A stretch of DNA of 15,499 nt. It comes from CAYVQF01 sp964454015 (GTDB lineage: Bacteria; Myxococcota_A; Bradymonadia; UBA4248). Position numbers and translations under genes: made by a program. A model generated the notes under the pieces. The model ran no database searches. It had not been told where the DNA came from and worked only from the letters and a program-made list of their open reading frames with translations. Positions 7,716 through 14,157 of the stretch are shown here, in pieces; position 1 is the stretch's first letter, and each line of letters opens with the position of its first letter. The stretch is taken from the NCBI GenBank assembly GCA_964454015.1, contig CAYVQF010000088.1:1-15499 (forward strand). The letters are read 5' to 3'.

Positions 7716-9781
7716 TGCAGCATCCCCACGCGCACGGGCTGCTCTTGCCCTTGCAGCGCCTCGACCTGACGATAGCGGCGCCCCATCTTGACATCGACCT
7801 GAGAGCCCATCCCCACCAGCGTCCCCGCCAAAGGCCACTGCTCGACCACGAAGCCGCTGTCCTCGACCCGCAGCGTCAAGCCCGCCCCCTGAGCACGCTG
7901 CAACGCCCCCCGCACACTCATCCCACGGAAGTCAGGCACCCGCACCATATCTGCCTGCAGCGATTGCCGCACCAAGGGCCACCCCTCGCCCATGGTCGGC
8001 GCCCCCGTCACCTCGGGCGACGGCGTCGGCAACGCCACCAGCTCGCCCGTATACACCGCCTCGGGATAGACCCCGCGATAGGGCAACACTTGGCTGACGA
8101 TCTCCGCGAAGGCAGGCGCCGCCACGACGCCGCCGTAGTGGCTCTTGCGCGGCTCATCGATCATCACCACCACCACCACCTCCGGGCGATCAATGGGCGC
8201 TATCCCAACGAAATTGGCCATCCACTTGTTGGTGTAAGCCCGGGTACGCGGATCCACCTTCTGCGCCGTCCCCGTCTTGCCCCCCACGCGATAGCCATCG
8301 ACCCAAGCCCGCATCCCCGTCCCGTCGAGGACCACTTTCTCCAAGGCCTGCCGCGTCAATTGGGCCGCCTCAGGCGACACCACCCGCCGCCGCATCCGCG
8401 GCTCCCACTGCGCCACCACCTGGCCCTCCCGATCCCGCACCTCTTTGATCAACAGCGGTTGCGGCAGCTCACCCCCGTTGGCCAACACTGAAAAGCCCGC
8501 CGCCAACTGCAAGGGGCTGACGCTGATCCCCTGGCCAAAGGCGATGTTGGAGAAGGTGATCTCAGCCCAGCGCTTGGCCGGCCACAGGATGCCCGCGCTC
8601 TCGCCCGCCACCCCGACCCCCGACCGCTCACCAAAACCAAAGCCGCGGAGATACGCGTAGAACAGCTCCTTGCCCAAGCGCTTGGCGATCTTGTACGCAC
8701 CAATGTTCGAAGAATCTACCACCACCCGCTCCGCCGTCATGTCCCGAATGGTGTGGGTGTCAGAGATGGTGTGCTTGCCGATCTTCAGCTTGCCCCGCTC
8801 TTGATCGATGGGCTCAGCCGGGTAAATCAAGCCCTTGTCCAGCGCCGCGGCATAGCCAAAAGCCTTGAAGACAGAGCCCGGCTCAAAGACGTCCAAGACC
8901 GCCCGGTTGCGCCGCGCGTCGCCATCGAAATCGCGAAAGCGATTCGGGTTGAAGCGCGGCCACGACGCCAACGCCAAGAGCTCACCCGTGTAGGGGTCCA
9001 TCACCACCGCCAAGGCACCTTTGGCCTCAAACTCCGTTGCCACGCGCTCCAAGGCGTTCTCCGTCACCTTCTGGATGTACTGATCGAGGCTCAGGACCAC
9101 GCTGCTGCCTTCCAAGGCGTGCAATCTGGGCGACTCCAGCGTCAACAACACCCGGCCGCGGGCATCGCGCAGCCCCTTGAGCTGAATGGCACCGCCGCGC
9201 AAAACCTCGTCGTAGGCCGCCTCGATCCCTTCCAAGCCGTTGTTGTCCATCCCCACGAAACCCAGCACCTGGCCCGCGAGATCCTGACCGGGGTAGTAGC
9301 GCTTGCTCTCTCGCTTGAGACCCACCCCCCGCAGCTTCAGCGCCCGAACCGCCTCCCCCACGGCTGGATTGACCTTGCGCGCCAACCACACGAAGGAAGA
9401 CTCACTCTCCAGCTTGGCCAGAATCTCCGCCCGCGGCAGCCCCATGGCCTCAGACAACGCCGTCGCCGCCGCCTCCCGATCGACCACCTGCCGCGGATGC
9501 ACGAAGACCGAGGGCGTCTCGATGCTGATCGCCAGCTCATAGCCGTGGCGATCCAAAATGTAGCCGCGATGCCCATCCAAGTGGTGCTCCCCCCCCGCAC
9601 CCAGCGTGACCTGACCCGCCACCTGACGCGCCGCCCGCACCACCAAATGCTCCTCCTCGGTCTGTAACACGAAAAAGCGCTGCAGAACTGCGCCGAAAAG
9701 GACCATGATCGCCACCGCTACCAAGGCCATCCGCAGGTGCATCCACATCCGTGGCCGCTCACTCTTCTCAATCCAGGCCAT
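7712..9781 (-). CDS. ftsI: Septal penicillin-binding protein FtsI (PBP3) with C-terminal PASTA domain
   Basis: Class B transpeptidase that cross-links septal peptidoglycan in the periplasm. The 689-aa product has a short cytoplasmic N-terminus, one membrane anchor (about residues 17-36), the RGYILDRHG pedestal motif (72-80), and the transpeptidase motifs SVFK with nucleophile Ser303 (303-306), SSN (357-359) and KTGT (502-505). Residues 612-667 (VRVPDFRGM onward, ending QVDVKMG) resemble one PASTA domain, reached through a Pro-rich linker near 583-606. This adds about 100 residues over E. coli FtsI (588 aa). The ATG at 9781 has AGGAGG at 9792-9787, 5 nt upstream, and lies within the end of ftsL (14-nt overlap). 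SpoVD/PBP2x-type proteins share the PASTA layout, but gene order makes FtsI the better name. Confidence 0.95.
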   Translation of the reverse strand: MAWIEKSERPRMWMHLRMALVAVAIMVLFGAVLQRFFVLQTEEEHLVVRAARQVAGQVTLGAGGEHHLDGHRGYILDRHGYELAISIETPSVFVHPRQVVDREAAATALSEAMGLPRAEILAKLESESSFVWLARKVNPAVGEAVRALKLRGVGLKRESKRYYPGQDLAGQVLGFVGMDNNGLEGIEAAYDEVLRGGAIQLKGLRDARGRVLLTLESPRLHALEGSSVVLSLDQYIQKVTENALERVATEFEAKGALAVVMDPYTGELLALASWPRFNPNRFRDFDGDARRNRAVLDVFEPGSVFKAFGYAAALDKGLIYPAEPIDQERGKLKIGKHTISDTHTIRDMTAERVVVDSSNIGAYKIAKRLGKELFYAYLRGFGFGERSGVGVAGESAGILWPAKRWAEITFSNIAFGQGISVSPLQLAAGFSVLANGGELPQPLLIKEVRDREGQVVAQWEPRMRRRVVSPEAAQLTRQALEKVVLDGTGMRAWVDGYRVGGKTGTAQKVDPRTRAYTNKWMANFVGIAPIDRPEVVVVVMIDEPRKSHYGGVVAAPAFAEIVSQVLPYRGVYPEAVYTGELVALPTPSPEVTGAPTMGEGWPLVRQSLQADMVRVPDFRGMSVRGALQRAQGAGLTLRVEDSGFVVEQWPLAGTLVGMGSQVDVKMGRRYRQVEALQGQEQPVRVGMLQ

Positions 9782-10253
9782 GATCCCCTCCTGACGCCAC
9801 CAACATCCCTTCCACCCCACCAACACCCGTCGACAGACCGGCAGCGCTCGCTGGAATCACCGGTAGCGGCAGCACTTCGGCCGGGACGTACCAAACCTGA
9901 TCGGGACGCGCGTAGGTCATCCCCAGGTCGCGACGCGCCACCGGCTCCAGCCGATCCCGGCGCTCCAGCATCCGCAGCTCGATCCGCAAACGCCGGTTCT
10001 GCTCCAAGAGCGTCTCGCGCTCGGCCGTGACCCCCGCAAGCTCGTAGCCGAGGTTCAACACCCGGTAGCGGGACCAAACCTGCACCAGCAACAGGGAAAC
10101 CACGATCAACGTCGCCACCAAGGCGCCAATGACCCGCGCCGCACCCTGCCGTCGCCGCGGCCGCAGCGGCACCTCACTCTGCGTGACCTCATCCGGAAGC
10201 TCCGCCTCAAAGACCGCCTCACCCTTCGCCTCGTCCATGGCCTTCTGTCCCAT
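9768..10253 (-). CDS. ftsL: Cell division protein FtsL-like
   Basis: Small bitopic divisome protein expected to pair with FtsQ/FtsB-type partners and activate FtsW-FtsI. The 161-aa product has an acidic then Arg-rich cytoplasmic N-terminus (RPRRR at 31-35), one membrane segment (about residues 41-60), a predicted periplasmic coiled coil (about 66-100) and the FtsL-like ending ARRDLGMTYARPDQVWYV (107-124). A Gly/Ala/Pro-rich tail of nearly 40 residues follows, unlike the roughly 120-aa E. coli protein, and overlaps the ftsI start by 14 nt. The start is uncertain: the ATG at 10253 has only CAGGG directly against it; the ATG at 10238 (five residues shorter) has AGAAGG 2 nt away and GGGA further up. 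FtsL is recognised by position, size and topology, since its sequence is poorly conserved. It is the first gene of the cluster here; no rsmH or mraZ precedes it. Confidence 0.8.
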   Translation of the reverse strand: MGQKAMDEAKGEAVFEAELPDEVTQSEVPLRPRRRQGAARVIGALVATLIVVSLLLVQVWSRYRVLNLGYELAGVTAERETLLEQNRRLRIELRMLERRDRLEPVARRDLGMTYARPDQVWYVPAEVLPLPVIPASAAGLSTGVGGVEGMLVASGGDHGLD

Positions 10254-10275
10254 CCCTGGCTGCGATGCCTGTCAG

Positions 10276-10299
10276 ACCGTGCCCGACCCTGGGCACGGT
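10276..10299. repeat. 9-bp perfect inverted repeat upstream of ftsL
   Basis: ACCGTGCCC (10276-10284) and GGGCACGGT (10291-10299) are exact complements around the 6-nt centre GACCCT. No T-run follows on either strand, so it is not an ordinary intrinsic terminator. It lies 22 nt upstream of the ATG at 10253 and downstream of the candidate promoter, so it would be either a hairpin in the 5' leader of the dcw mRNA or an operator dyad. Which of these applies is inference. Confidence 0.75.
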
Positions 10300-10306
10300 G
10301 CATCAC

Positions 10307-10340
10307 CGTCACCTGCCGCATCTTAACGCTACCTGCCGCA
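10307..10340. repeat. Pair of direct repeats, 20-bp spacing, in the dcw promoter region
   Basis: ACCTGCCGCA occurs at 10311-10320 and again at 10331-10340. Allowing mismatches, the match extends to 14 bp (starting at 10307 and 10327; 12 of 14 identical). The copies are exactly 20 bp apart, about two helical turns, so they present on the same face of the DNA. One copy lies in the spacer of the candidate ftsL promoter, the other touches its -10 end and the likely start site. The layout suits a repressor or activator site. The sequence does not look like the TGGG-type MraZ box known from E. coli. Confidence 0.6.
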
Positions 10341-10347
10341 ACGGCAA
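10320..10347 (-). promoter_or_regulatory. Candidate sigma70-type promoter for the dcw cluster
   Basis: On the minus strand, TTGCCG (10347-10342, 4/6 to TTGACA), a 16-nt spacer and TAAGAT (10325-10320, 4/6 to TATAAT). Transcription would begin near 10313, leaving a leader of about 60 nt before ftsL that contains the inverted repeat. This is the only reasonable promoter seen before ftsL, but the match is modest. Confidence 0.4.
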
Positions 10348-10593
10348 TTTTTCGGGTATGCCAGCGCCAAAGGCCCCACCCACCGCCTCACCATCGCCAC
10401 CCACACCGCCCCCGAGCACACCGCCCCACCCGACCTGCGCCAAATCCGCCGCCGCGCCGCCGCACCACTACACCCTGGGAAGCGAAACGAACGTTGCAAG
10501 TTCGCGCCGCAAGTGTTAGTGCCTGGCCGCGTCGCGCGCAGCACCCCCCTGCGCCCTTTACCGGAGCACGCGCTCCTCCAAGGAGGTCAGACC
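10348..10593. other. Divergent intergenic region without a supported gene
   Basis: This is the remainder of the region between ftsL and the UPF0316 gene. It is C-rich on the plus strand (long CCACC/CACCGCC runs at 10375-10470), and short open frames on both strands give only low-complexity Pro/Ala/Arg translations. Imperfect dyads occur around GCGAA/TTCGC near 10480-10505. No convincing -35/-10 pair for the plus-strand gene was found. Confidence 0.6.
10575..10586 (+). promoter_or_regulatory. Shine-Dalgarno within a small inverted repeat
   Basis: AGGAGG at 10581-10586 lies 7 nt before the ATG at 10594 and fixes the start. It is immediately preceded by CCTCC (10575-10579), so CCTC-CAAG-GAGG could fold and mask the ribosome site. 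The stem is only 4-5 bp, so regulation through it is speculative. Confidence 0.5.
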
Positions 10594-11163
10594 ATGGCTT
10601 TCATCACGGAATGGCCCGTTTGGGCCATCGCTACCTTGATCTTCACCCTCCGCGTATGCGACGTCTCCCTCGGCACGGTGCGCACCATCGCCGTGGTCCA
10701 AGGACGGATCAAACTCTCTGTTGTCCTTGGCTTCTTTGAAGTCCTCATCTGGGTCTCCGCCGTCTCACAGGTCATCGTCGGCATCAAGGACAACCCCATC
10801 CTCGCCGTCGCCTACGCCGGCGGTTTCGCCGCAGGCAACGCCGCAGGCATCACCATCGAGCGCTTCATGGCCCTGGGCAACTCCGTGGTCCGCATCATCT
10901 CGGCCGAACATGGCCTCGAGATCGCCACCAAGCTGCGCGCCATGGGCCAAATCGTGACCAGCTTCACTGGCGACGGCCGCGACGGGCCCACGACCTTGCT
11001 CTACGCAAGCTGCACCCGCCGCGACACCAAACGCATCATCGAAGCCGCCCGCACCATCGATCCGAGCGCCTTCTACATCGTCGAGTCCGTCGCCCAGACC
11101 AGCCGCGTCCGCCAGCTCGCCCACGCCACCACCGGCTGGCGTGCCCCGTGGAGCCGCAAGTAA
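10594..11163 (+). CDS. UPF0316-type membrane protein (DUF5698 + DUF2179)
   Basis: The 189-aa product resembles the UPF0316 family (B. subtilis YebE and relatives), whose role is not established. About three membrane segments occupy residues 8-28, 40-62 and 68-88. They carry the family pattern around RVCDVSLGTVRTIAVVQGR (residues 20-38), GFFEVLIW (46-53) and AYAGGFAAGNAAGITIE (73-89). The remainder (about 95-180) is a soluble DUF2179-like domain with TGDGRDGPTTLLYASCTRRD (125-144). The ATG at 10594 is chosen because AGGAGG stands 7 nt upstream; the frame opens earlier at 10513 but that part is not family-like. It is divergent from dcw and 151 nt upstream of the next plus-strand gene. Family-level recognition is good; function is unknown. 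Confidence 0.88.
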   Translation: MAFITEWPVWAIATLIFTLRVCDVSLGTVRTIAVVQGRIKLSVVLGFFEVLIWVSAVSQVIVGIKDNPILAVAYAGGFAAGNAAGITIERFMALGNSVVRIISAEHGLEIATKLRAMGQIVTSFTGDGRDGPTTLLYASCTRRDTKRIIEAARTIDPSAFYIVESVAQTSRVRQLAHATTGWRAPWSRK

Positions 11164-11219
11164 GCCCCAGGCTCGAGCCCCCACATCTACGCGACGCTGA
11201 CCAGCACGCCTCACGGCTC

Positions 11220-11248
11220 TTGCCACGCCGCAGGGGAAGCCCTACCCT
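11220..11248 (+). promoter_or_regulatory. Weak candidate promoter before the TerB-like gene
   Basis: TTGCCA (11220-11225), 17-nt spacer, TACCCT (11243-11248). The -35 matches 5/6 and the -10 only 3/6. It would start transcription about 60 nt before the TerB-like gene. Confidence 0.22.
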
Positions 11249-11314
11249 GCTTGCATCATCGCCACGCCAAGCAGAGCGAGCCCCTGCTTCAGCGTCACCC
11301 GGCAGGAGAAACCG

Positions 11315-11623
11315 ATGCGAAGAGCCGAAGCGCGTTGCCATCTCATCGCGAGCGTGCTCGCCGCCGATGGCCTCATGGGTCAAGGCGAGCGCGACCTCCT
11401 CGACTACGTCATGGACCACTGGCAACTGGACACCAGCGAACGCCGGCGCGTCACGACTTTCGAGCGCCAACACGAGGCCATGGCCATCATCCAGGCCTCC
11501 CCTCCACAAGAGAGAGAAGCGCTGATCAACGAATGCCTCGCCGCGGCCCTCGCCGATGGCAAAATCGCCCCCCAAGAACAGCTTCGCATCCAACAACTCA
11601 CCGCGGCCCTCGGGCTACCATGA
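11315..11623 (+). CDS. Small TerB-like helical protein
   Basis: The 102-aa product looks all-helical and soluble, with no signal peptide. Two acidic motifs at either end, AADGLMGQGE (residues 16-25) and LADGKIAPQE (79-88), each followed by a Leu/Ile-rich helix (DLLDYVMDHW; LRIQQLTAALG), resemble the repeated acidic motifs of TerB-like domains. These occur in tellurite-resistance TerB and in many proteins associated with membranes or DnaJ. No tellurite function can be claimed. The ATG at 11315 has AGGAGA at 11304-11309, 5 nt upstream. Only 13 nt separate it from the LITAF-like gene, so co-transcription is likely. Confidence is high that it is a gene and moderate on the family. Confidence 0.78.
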   Translation: MRRAEARCHLIASVLAADGLMGQGERDLLDYVMDHWQLDTSERRRVTTFERQHEAMAIIQASPPQEREALINECLAAALADGKIAPQEQLRIQQLTAALGLP

Positions 11624-11636
11624 GCACGCCGCCGAC

Positions 11637-12236
11637 ATGTTAGTCAAACCCAGCCCGGAAGAGGCCCTCGCCCAACTCGAGACTTGGCTCATCGCGCCCA
11701 GCCACGATTACCGCGTCACCCTCTCCTGGCTCGCCGTACTCCCCCCCAAAGACTACGAACTCTACCTCAGCTACGTCGCCGCTTACGCCGAGGTCACCCC
11801 AGAAGGGCTCGCCAAAGAGGTCGAACACCGAAGAAAAATTCTCGACCCGCCCCAGGTGCACCCGCCCTACTCCCCCCAAGGGGCAGCGCCGCCTCCAGCC
11901 TACGGCAACCCTGCCCCCTACCCATCCCATGGCGCGCCCGTCCCCTACCAAGGCTTCGGACCGCCGCCCCAACAGCCCTACGGACCACCTCCAGCCTACT
12001 ACCCTGCGCCACCGCCGCAGCCCACCTACCCACTCGCCCCGCGCTGCAACTTCTGCTCCTCGCCCTTGCGACCCAGAACCAAATCTCAAGTCTCTGCCAC
12101 GGGCTGGGCCCTGATCCTGCTCTGGATCATCCTCACCTTCACCCTCAACCCAGCCTTCCTCTTGCTGCTCCCCACGGGTCTCTTCTTTCGCAAGCGCTTC
12201 GAAGTCTGCACCACCTGTCGCCGTCGGCTGACTTGA
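11637..12236 (+). CDS. Pro/Tyr-rich protein with LITAF-like CxxC-hydrophobic-CxxC domain
   Basis: The 199-aa product has three parts. Residues 1-70 are a predicted helical domain with no recognised family. Residues 71-135 are low complexity, rich in Pro, Tyr, Gln and Gly, with two PPAY motifs (86-89 and 118-121). Residues 137-194 hold CNFC (Cys137, Cys140), GWALILLW and further hydrophobic stretches (about 155-184), a Leu-Pro turn, then CTTC (Cys191, Cys194) and a basic end. A zinc ribbon split by a membrane-dipping segment is the plan of LITAF-like domains, which in eukaryotes also follow Pro-rich PPxY regions. The family call is pattern-based; an alternative is an unrelated split zinc ribbon with a membrane hairpin. 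The start is the ATG at 11637, with no clear Shine-Dalgarno, suggesting coupling to the TerB-like gene. Confidence 0.75.
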   Translation: MLVKPSPEEALAQLETWLIAPSHDYRVTLSWLAVLPPKDYELYLSYVAAYAEVTPEGLAKEVEHRRKILDPPQVHPPYSPQGAAPPPAYGNPAPYPSHGAPVPYQGFGPPPQQPYGPPPAYYPAPPPQPTYPLAPRCNFCSSPLRPRTKSQVSATGWALILLWIILTFTLNPAFLLLLPTGLFFRKRFEVCTTCRRRLT

Positions 12237-12324
12237 CACCTCACGCCAGATCCCCAACAAGAATGTAAAGAACGGCTGGCCCATCGCCTTCGTCTTCTCA
12301 CCCGGTGTCGAGGTTATCCCAAAC

Positions 12325-13419
12325 ATGACCAACGCCCTCTCGTCCGAGCTCGCCATCGGCACCCTCGTCGCGGCGCGCTACCGCCTCGAAAAGGTTCTTG
12401 GCCAAGGCGCCAACGGCGTGGTTTACCGTGCGTGGCATTGCCAAGACGAATACCCGGTCGTCCTCAAGACCCTCCTCCCGGAAATCGCTGACGACCCCAT
12501 CGCCATGGCCCGCTTCGAGCGCGAAGCCCTCGTCACCACCCGACTCGACCACCCCCACATCGTCTCCATCATCGATTTCGGCGCCGAGCGCGACTACCTC
12601 TACATCGTCATGGAGTACCTCGACGGCGAAACCCTGGGCGATTTCATCCGCCGCAATGCCCCCCTGAGCATCCCCCAGACCCTCGACATCCTCGAACAAA
12701 TCCTCTCAGGCCTGCAGGTCGCCCACCAAGCCGGCATCATCCACCGCGATCTCAAGCCACCCAACGTCTACGTGTGCCGCGGTGAAGACCAACGCCCGTG
12801 GATCAAGCTCATCGACTTCGGAATCGCCAAACCCAAAAACCCCGACACCGAGCTCACCCAGGCCGGCTTCGTCATGGGCACCCCAGGCTTCGTCGCCCCC
12901 GAACTCTTCCGCAAAGAGAGCGCCACCGAGGCCTCCGACATCTACGCCGTCGGCGCCATGGCCTACGAGATGCTCGTCGGCAAACAAGCCTACACCGGCT
13001 CCACCCCCCTCATCATCGTCACCAGCCAAATGGCGCGCGACCCCGATCCGCCCCCCCCGCACATCGCCCAAGAAGCCCTCTGGCGCGTCGTCGACCGCAT
13101 GCTCGCCCGCGACCCCTTGGTCCGCTATCAGCACGCTGGCGACATCCTGGAAGATCTCGAAGTGCTCCGCCGCCAACGCGGCGAAAGCTCCGCCATCGGC
13201 GCCTTCGGCACCATCAAACAAGACGCCGTCCCCAAACGCCCACGCTCCACCATCGACAACAAGGCCGCACCCACGACCAAAACCCTTCCCTTGCCCAGCG
13301 TCGCCGCGACCCGACCGCCGCCACAACCCTCCCAAACCACCGTCACCCTCCTCCTCATCGGGGTCGCCTTCGCCCTCCTCGCCGCCGTCGCCTGCGCCCT
13401 CTACTTTTTCGTCCTCTGA
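12325..13419 (+). CDS. Tail-anchored eukaryotic-type Ser/Thr protein kinase
   Basis: Phosphorylates proteins on Ser/Thr at the cytoplasmic face of the membrane. The 364-aa product has a full Hanks-type kinase domain (about residues 20-285): glycine loop GQGANG (26-31), Lys48 in VVLK, Glu67 in FEREAL, HRDLKPPN with catalytic Asp142 (140-147), DFG (164-166), the activation loop ending GTPGFVAPE (185-193), and SDIYAVGAMAYEML (204-217). A Pro/Thr/Lys-rich linker (about 296-337) leads to one hydrophobic helix (339-363) at the extreme C-terminus. There is no extracellular sensor, and in particular no PASTA repeats, so input must come from partners or the membrane. Intact catalytic residues predict activity. 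The ATG at 12325 has only GAGG 11 nt upstream. It lies 88 nt after the LITAF-like gene; substrates are not evident. Confidence 0.95.
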   Translation: MTNALSSELAIGTLVAARYRLEKVLGQGANGVVYRAWHCQDEYPVVLKTLLPEIADDPIAMARFEREALVTTRLDHPHIVSIIDFGAERDYLYIVMEYLDGETLGDFIRRNAPLSIPQTLDILEQILSGLQVAHQAGIIHRDLKPPNVYVCRGEDQRPWIKLIDFGIAKPKNPDTELTQAGFVMGTPGFVAPELFRKESATEASDIYAVGAMAYEMLVGKQAYTGSTPLIIVTSQMARDPDPPPPHIAQEALWRVVDRMLARDPLVRYQHAGDILEDLEVLRRQRGESSAIGAFGTIKQDAVPKRPRSTIDNKAAPTTKTLPLPSVAATRPPPQPSQTTVTLLLIGVAFALLAAVACALYFFVL

Positions 13420-13457
13420 CCCGCGCCCACCCTCCCCACCGCTCCGCAACAAAGGGC

Positions 13458-13486
13458 TTGACAGCCGCCCACGGACTCGGTAAACA
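13458..13486 (+). promoter_or_regulatory. Promoter of the tRNA-Gly pair
   Basis: A perfect -35 TTGACA (13458-13463), a 17-nt spacer and TAAACA (13481-13486, 4/6). It is followed by a GC-rich discriminator, GGGGCC, as is usual for stable-RNA promoters under stringent control. The start would fall near 13493, about 38 nt before the first tRNA. Confidence 0.75.
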
Positions 13487-13530
13487 GGGGCCGCTTCAGG
13501 TGAGAGGTCGTCCCCTCGATCCCACCTCAA

Positions 13531-13602
<72 letters not shown>

Positions 13603-13605
13603 CTG

Positions 13606-13626
13606 CACGACACCCTCGTGTTCGTG
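13606..13626 (+). other. Hairpin between the two tRNAs
   Basis: CACGACAC (13606-13613), loop CCTC, then GTG-T-TCGTG (13618-13626): eight base pairs with a single bulged T. It lies four bases after the first tRNA. It may be a processing structure in the dicistronic precursor; the role is inferred. Confidence 0.45.
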
Positions 13627-13642
13627 ACCCCTTTGACAACCT

Positions 13643-13715
<73 letters not shown>

Positions 13716-13732
13716 CTTCTCATAGCGACATC

Positions 13733-13759
13733 GGCCCCGAGCTTTTCGGGGCCTTTTTT
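13733..13759 (+). terminator. Intrinsic terminator of the tRNA operon
   Basis: GGCCCCGA (13733-13740) pairs with TCGGGGCC (13746-13753) around a 5-nt loop, giving eight pairs mostly G-C. Six T residues (13754-13759) and more pyrimidines follow. Confidence 0.92.
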
Positions 13760-14157
13760 CTTTCTTGATCCACCTGCCACCAGGCGTGCGCGGCGGCCAC
13801 GGCGCCGTGACCATCACCCGCCTCTCGTCAGCCCGCGCCTCACGCGCAAAAAAAAGGCACCCCGTCCTCGTGCCGATGTCTCAACCATGACTGCCACTTA
13901 ACACAAGTCTACCTCCCCCCTGGCCTCACCTCAAAGGCTCCAAGACGCGTTTTCCTGGAATACACCACGGCATCGCATGTTCCTTCTTGGCATTCGCTTC
14001 TTGCGCGTCAGCACAGACCGTGCGTTGCCCCACAACCAACGCTCGTCTGTTCGGTACGCATCGCTTCGTTCGTGTCTTATGGACCACGCCCCAAGGTCTA
14101 TCGCCTTGTGATGGCGCGGCGCGGATTGAATTGACTCAGCCGACTAGGAGGACAACC
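13760..14157. other. Non-coding stretch before the lipoprotein gene
   Basis: About 400 nt with no supported gene. It is less C-skewed and visibly more AT-rich in its second half than the flanking genes. It contains a 12-bp perfect palindrome CACGGCGCCGTG (13798-13809), a minus-strand terminator-like element (13848-13874) and the ribosome site AGGAGG (14146-14151) of the following gene. No convincing promoter was found. Confidence 0.6.
13848..13874 (-). terminator. Terminator-like hairpin, minus strand
   Basis: Read on the minus strand, GGCAC (13874-13870) and GTGCC (13860-13856) close a 9-nt loop, followed by eight T residues (13855-13848). The stem is short. No minus-strand gene is visible upstream of it in this window, so it may only block antisense transcription toward the tRNAs or end an unrecognised small RNA. 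Confidence 0.4.

Noticed and set aside
8158..8182. CAC triplet run as a simple-sequence or phase-variable repeat
   Set aside because: Short and interrupted; it encodes a hydrophobic Val strand in the FtsI transpeptidase domain, and a triplet repeat would not shift the frame.
10265..10544. Open frames on both strands between ftsL and the UPF0316 gene
   Set aside because: Low-complexity Pro/Ala/Arg translations, no ribosome sites, no family resemblance; they follow from GC-rich non-coding DNA.
12233..12269. TTGACA at 12233-12238 overlapping the stop of the LITAF-like gene as a kinase promoter
   Set aside because: The hexamer is perfect, but a 17-nt spacer leads to AACAAG, which is not a -10. 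TGTAAA lies too far away (about 25 nt).
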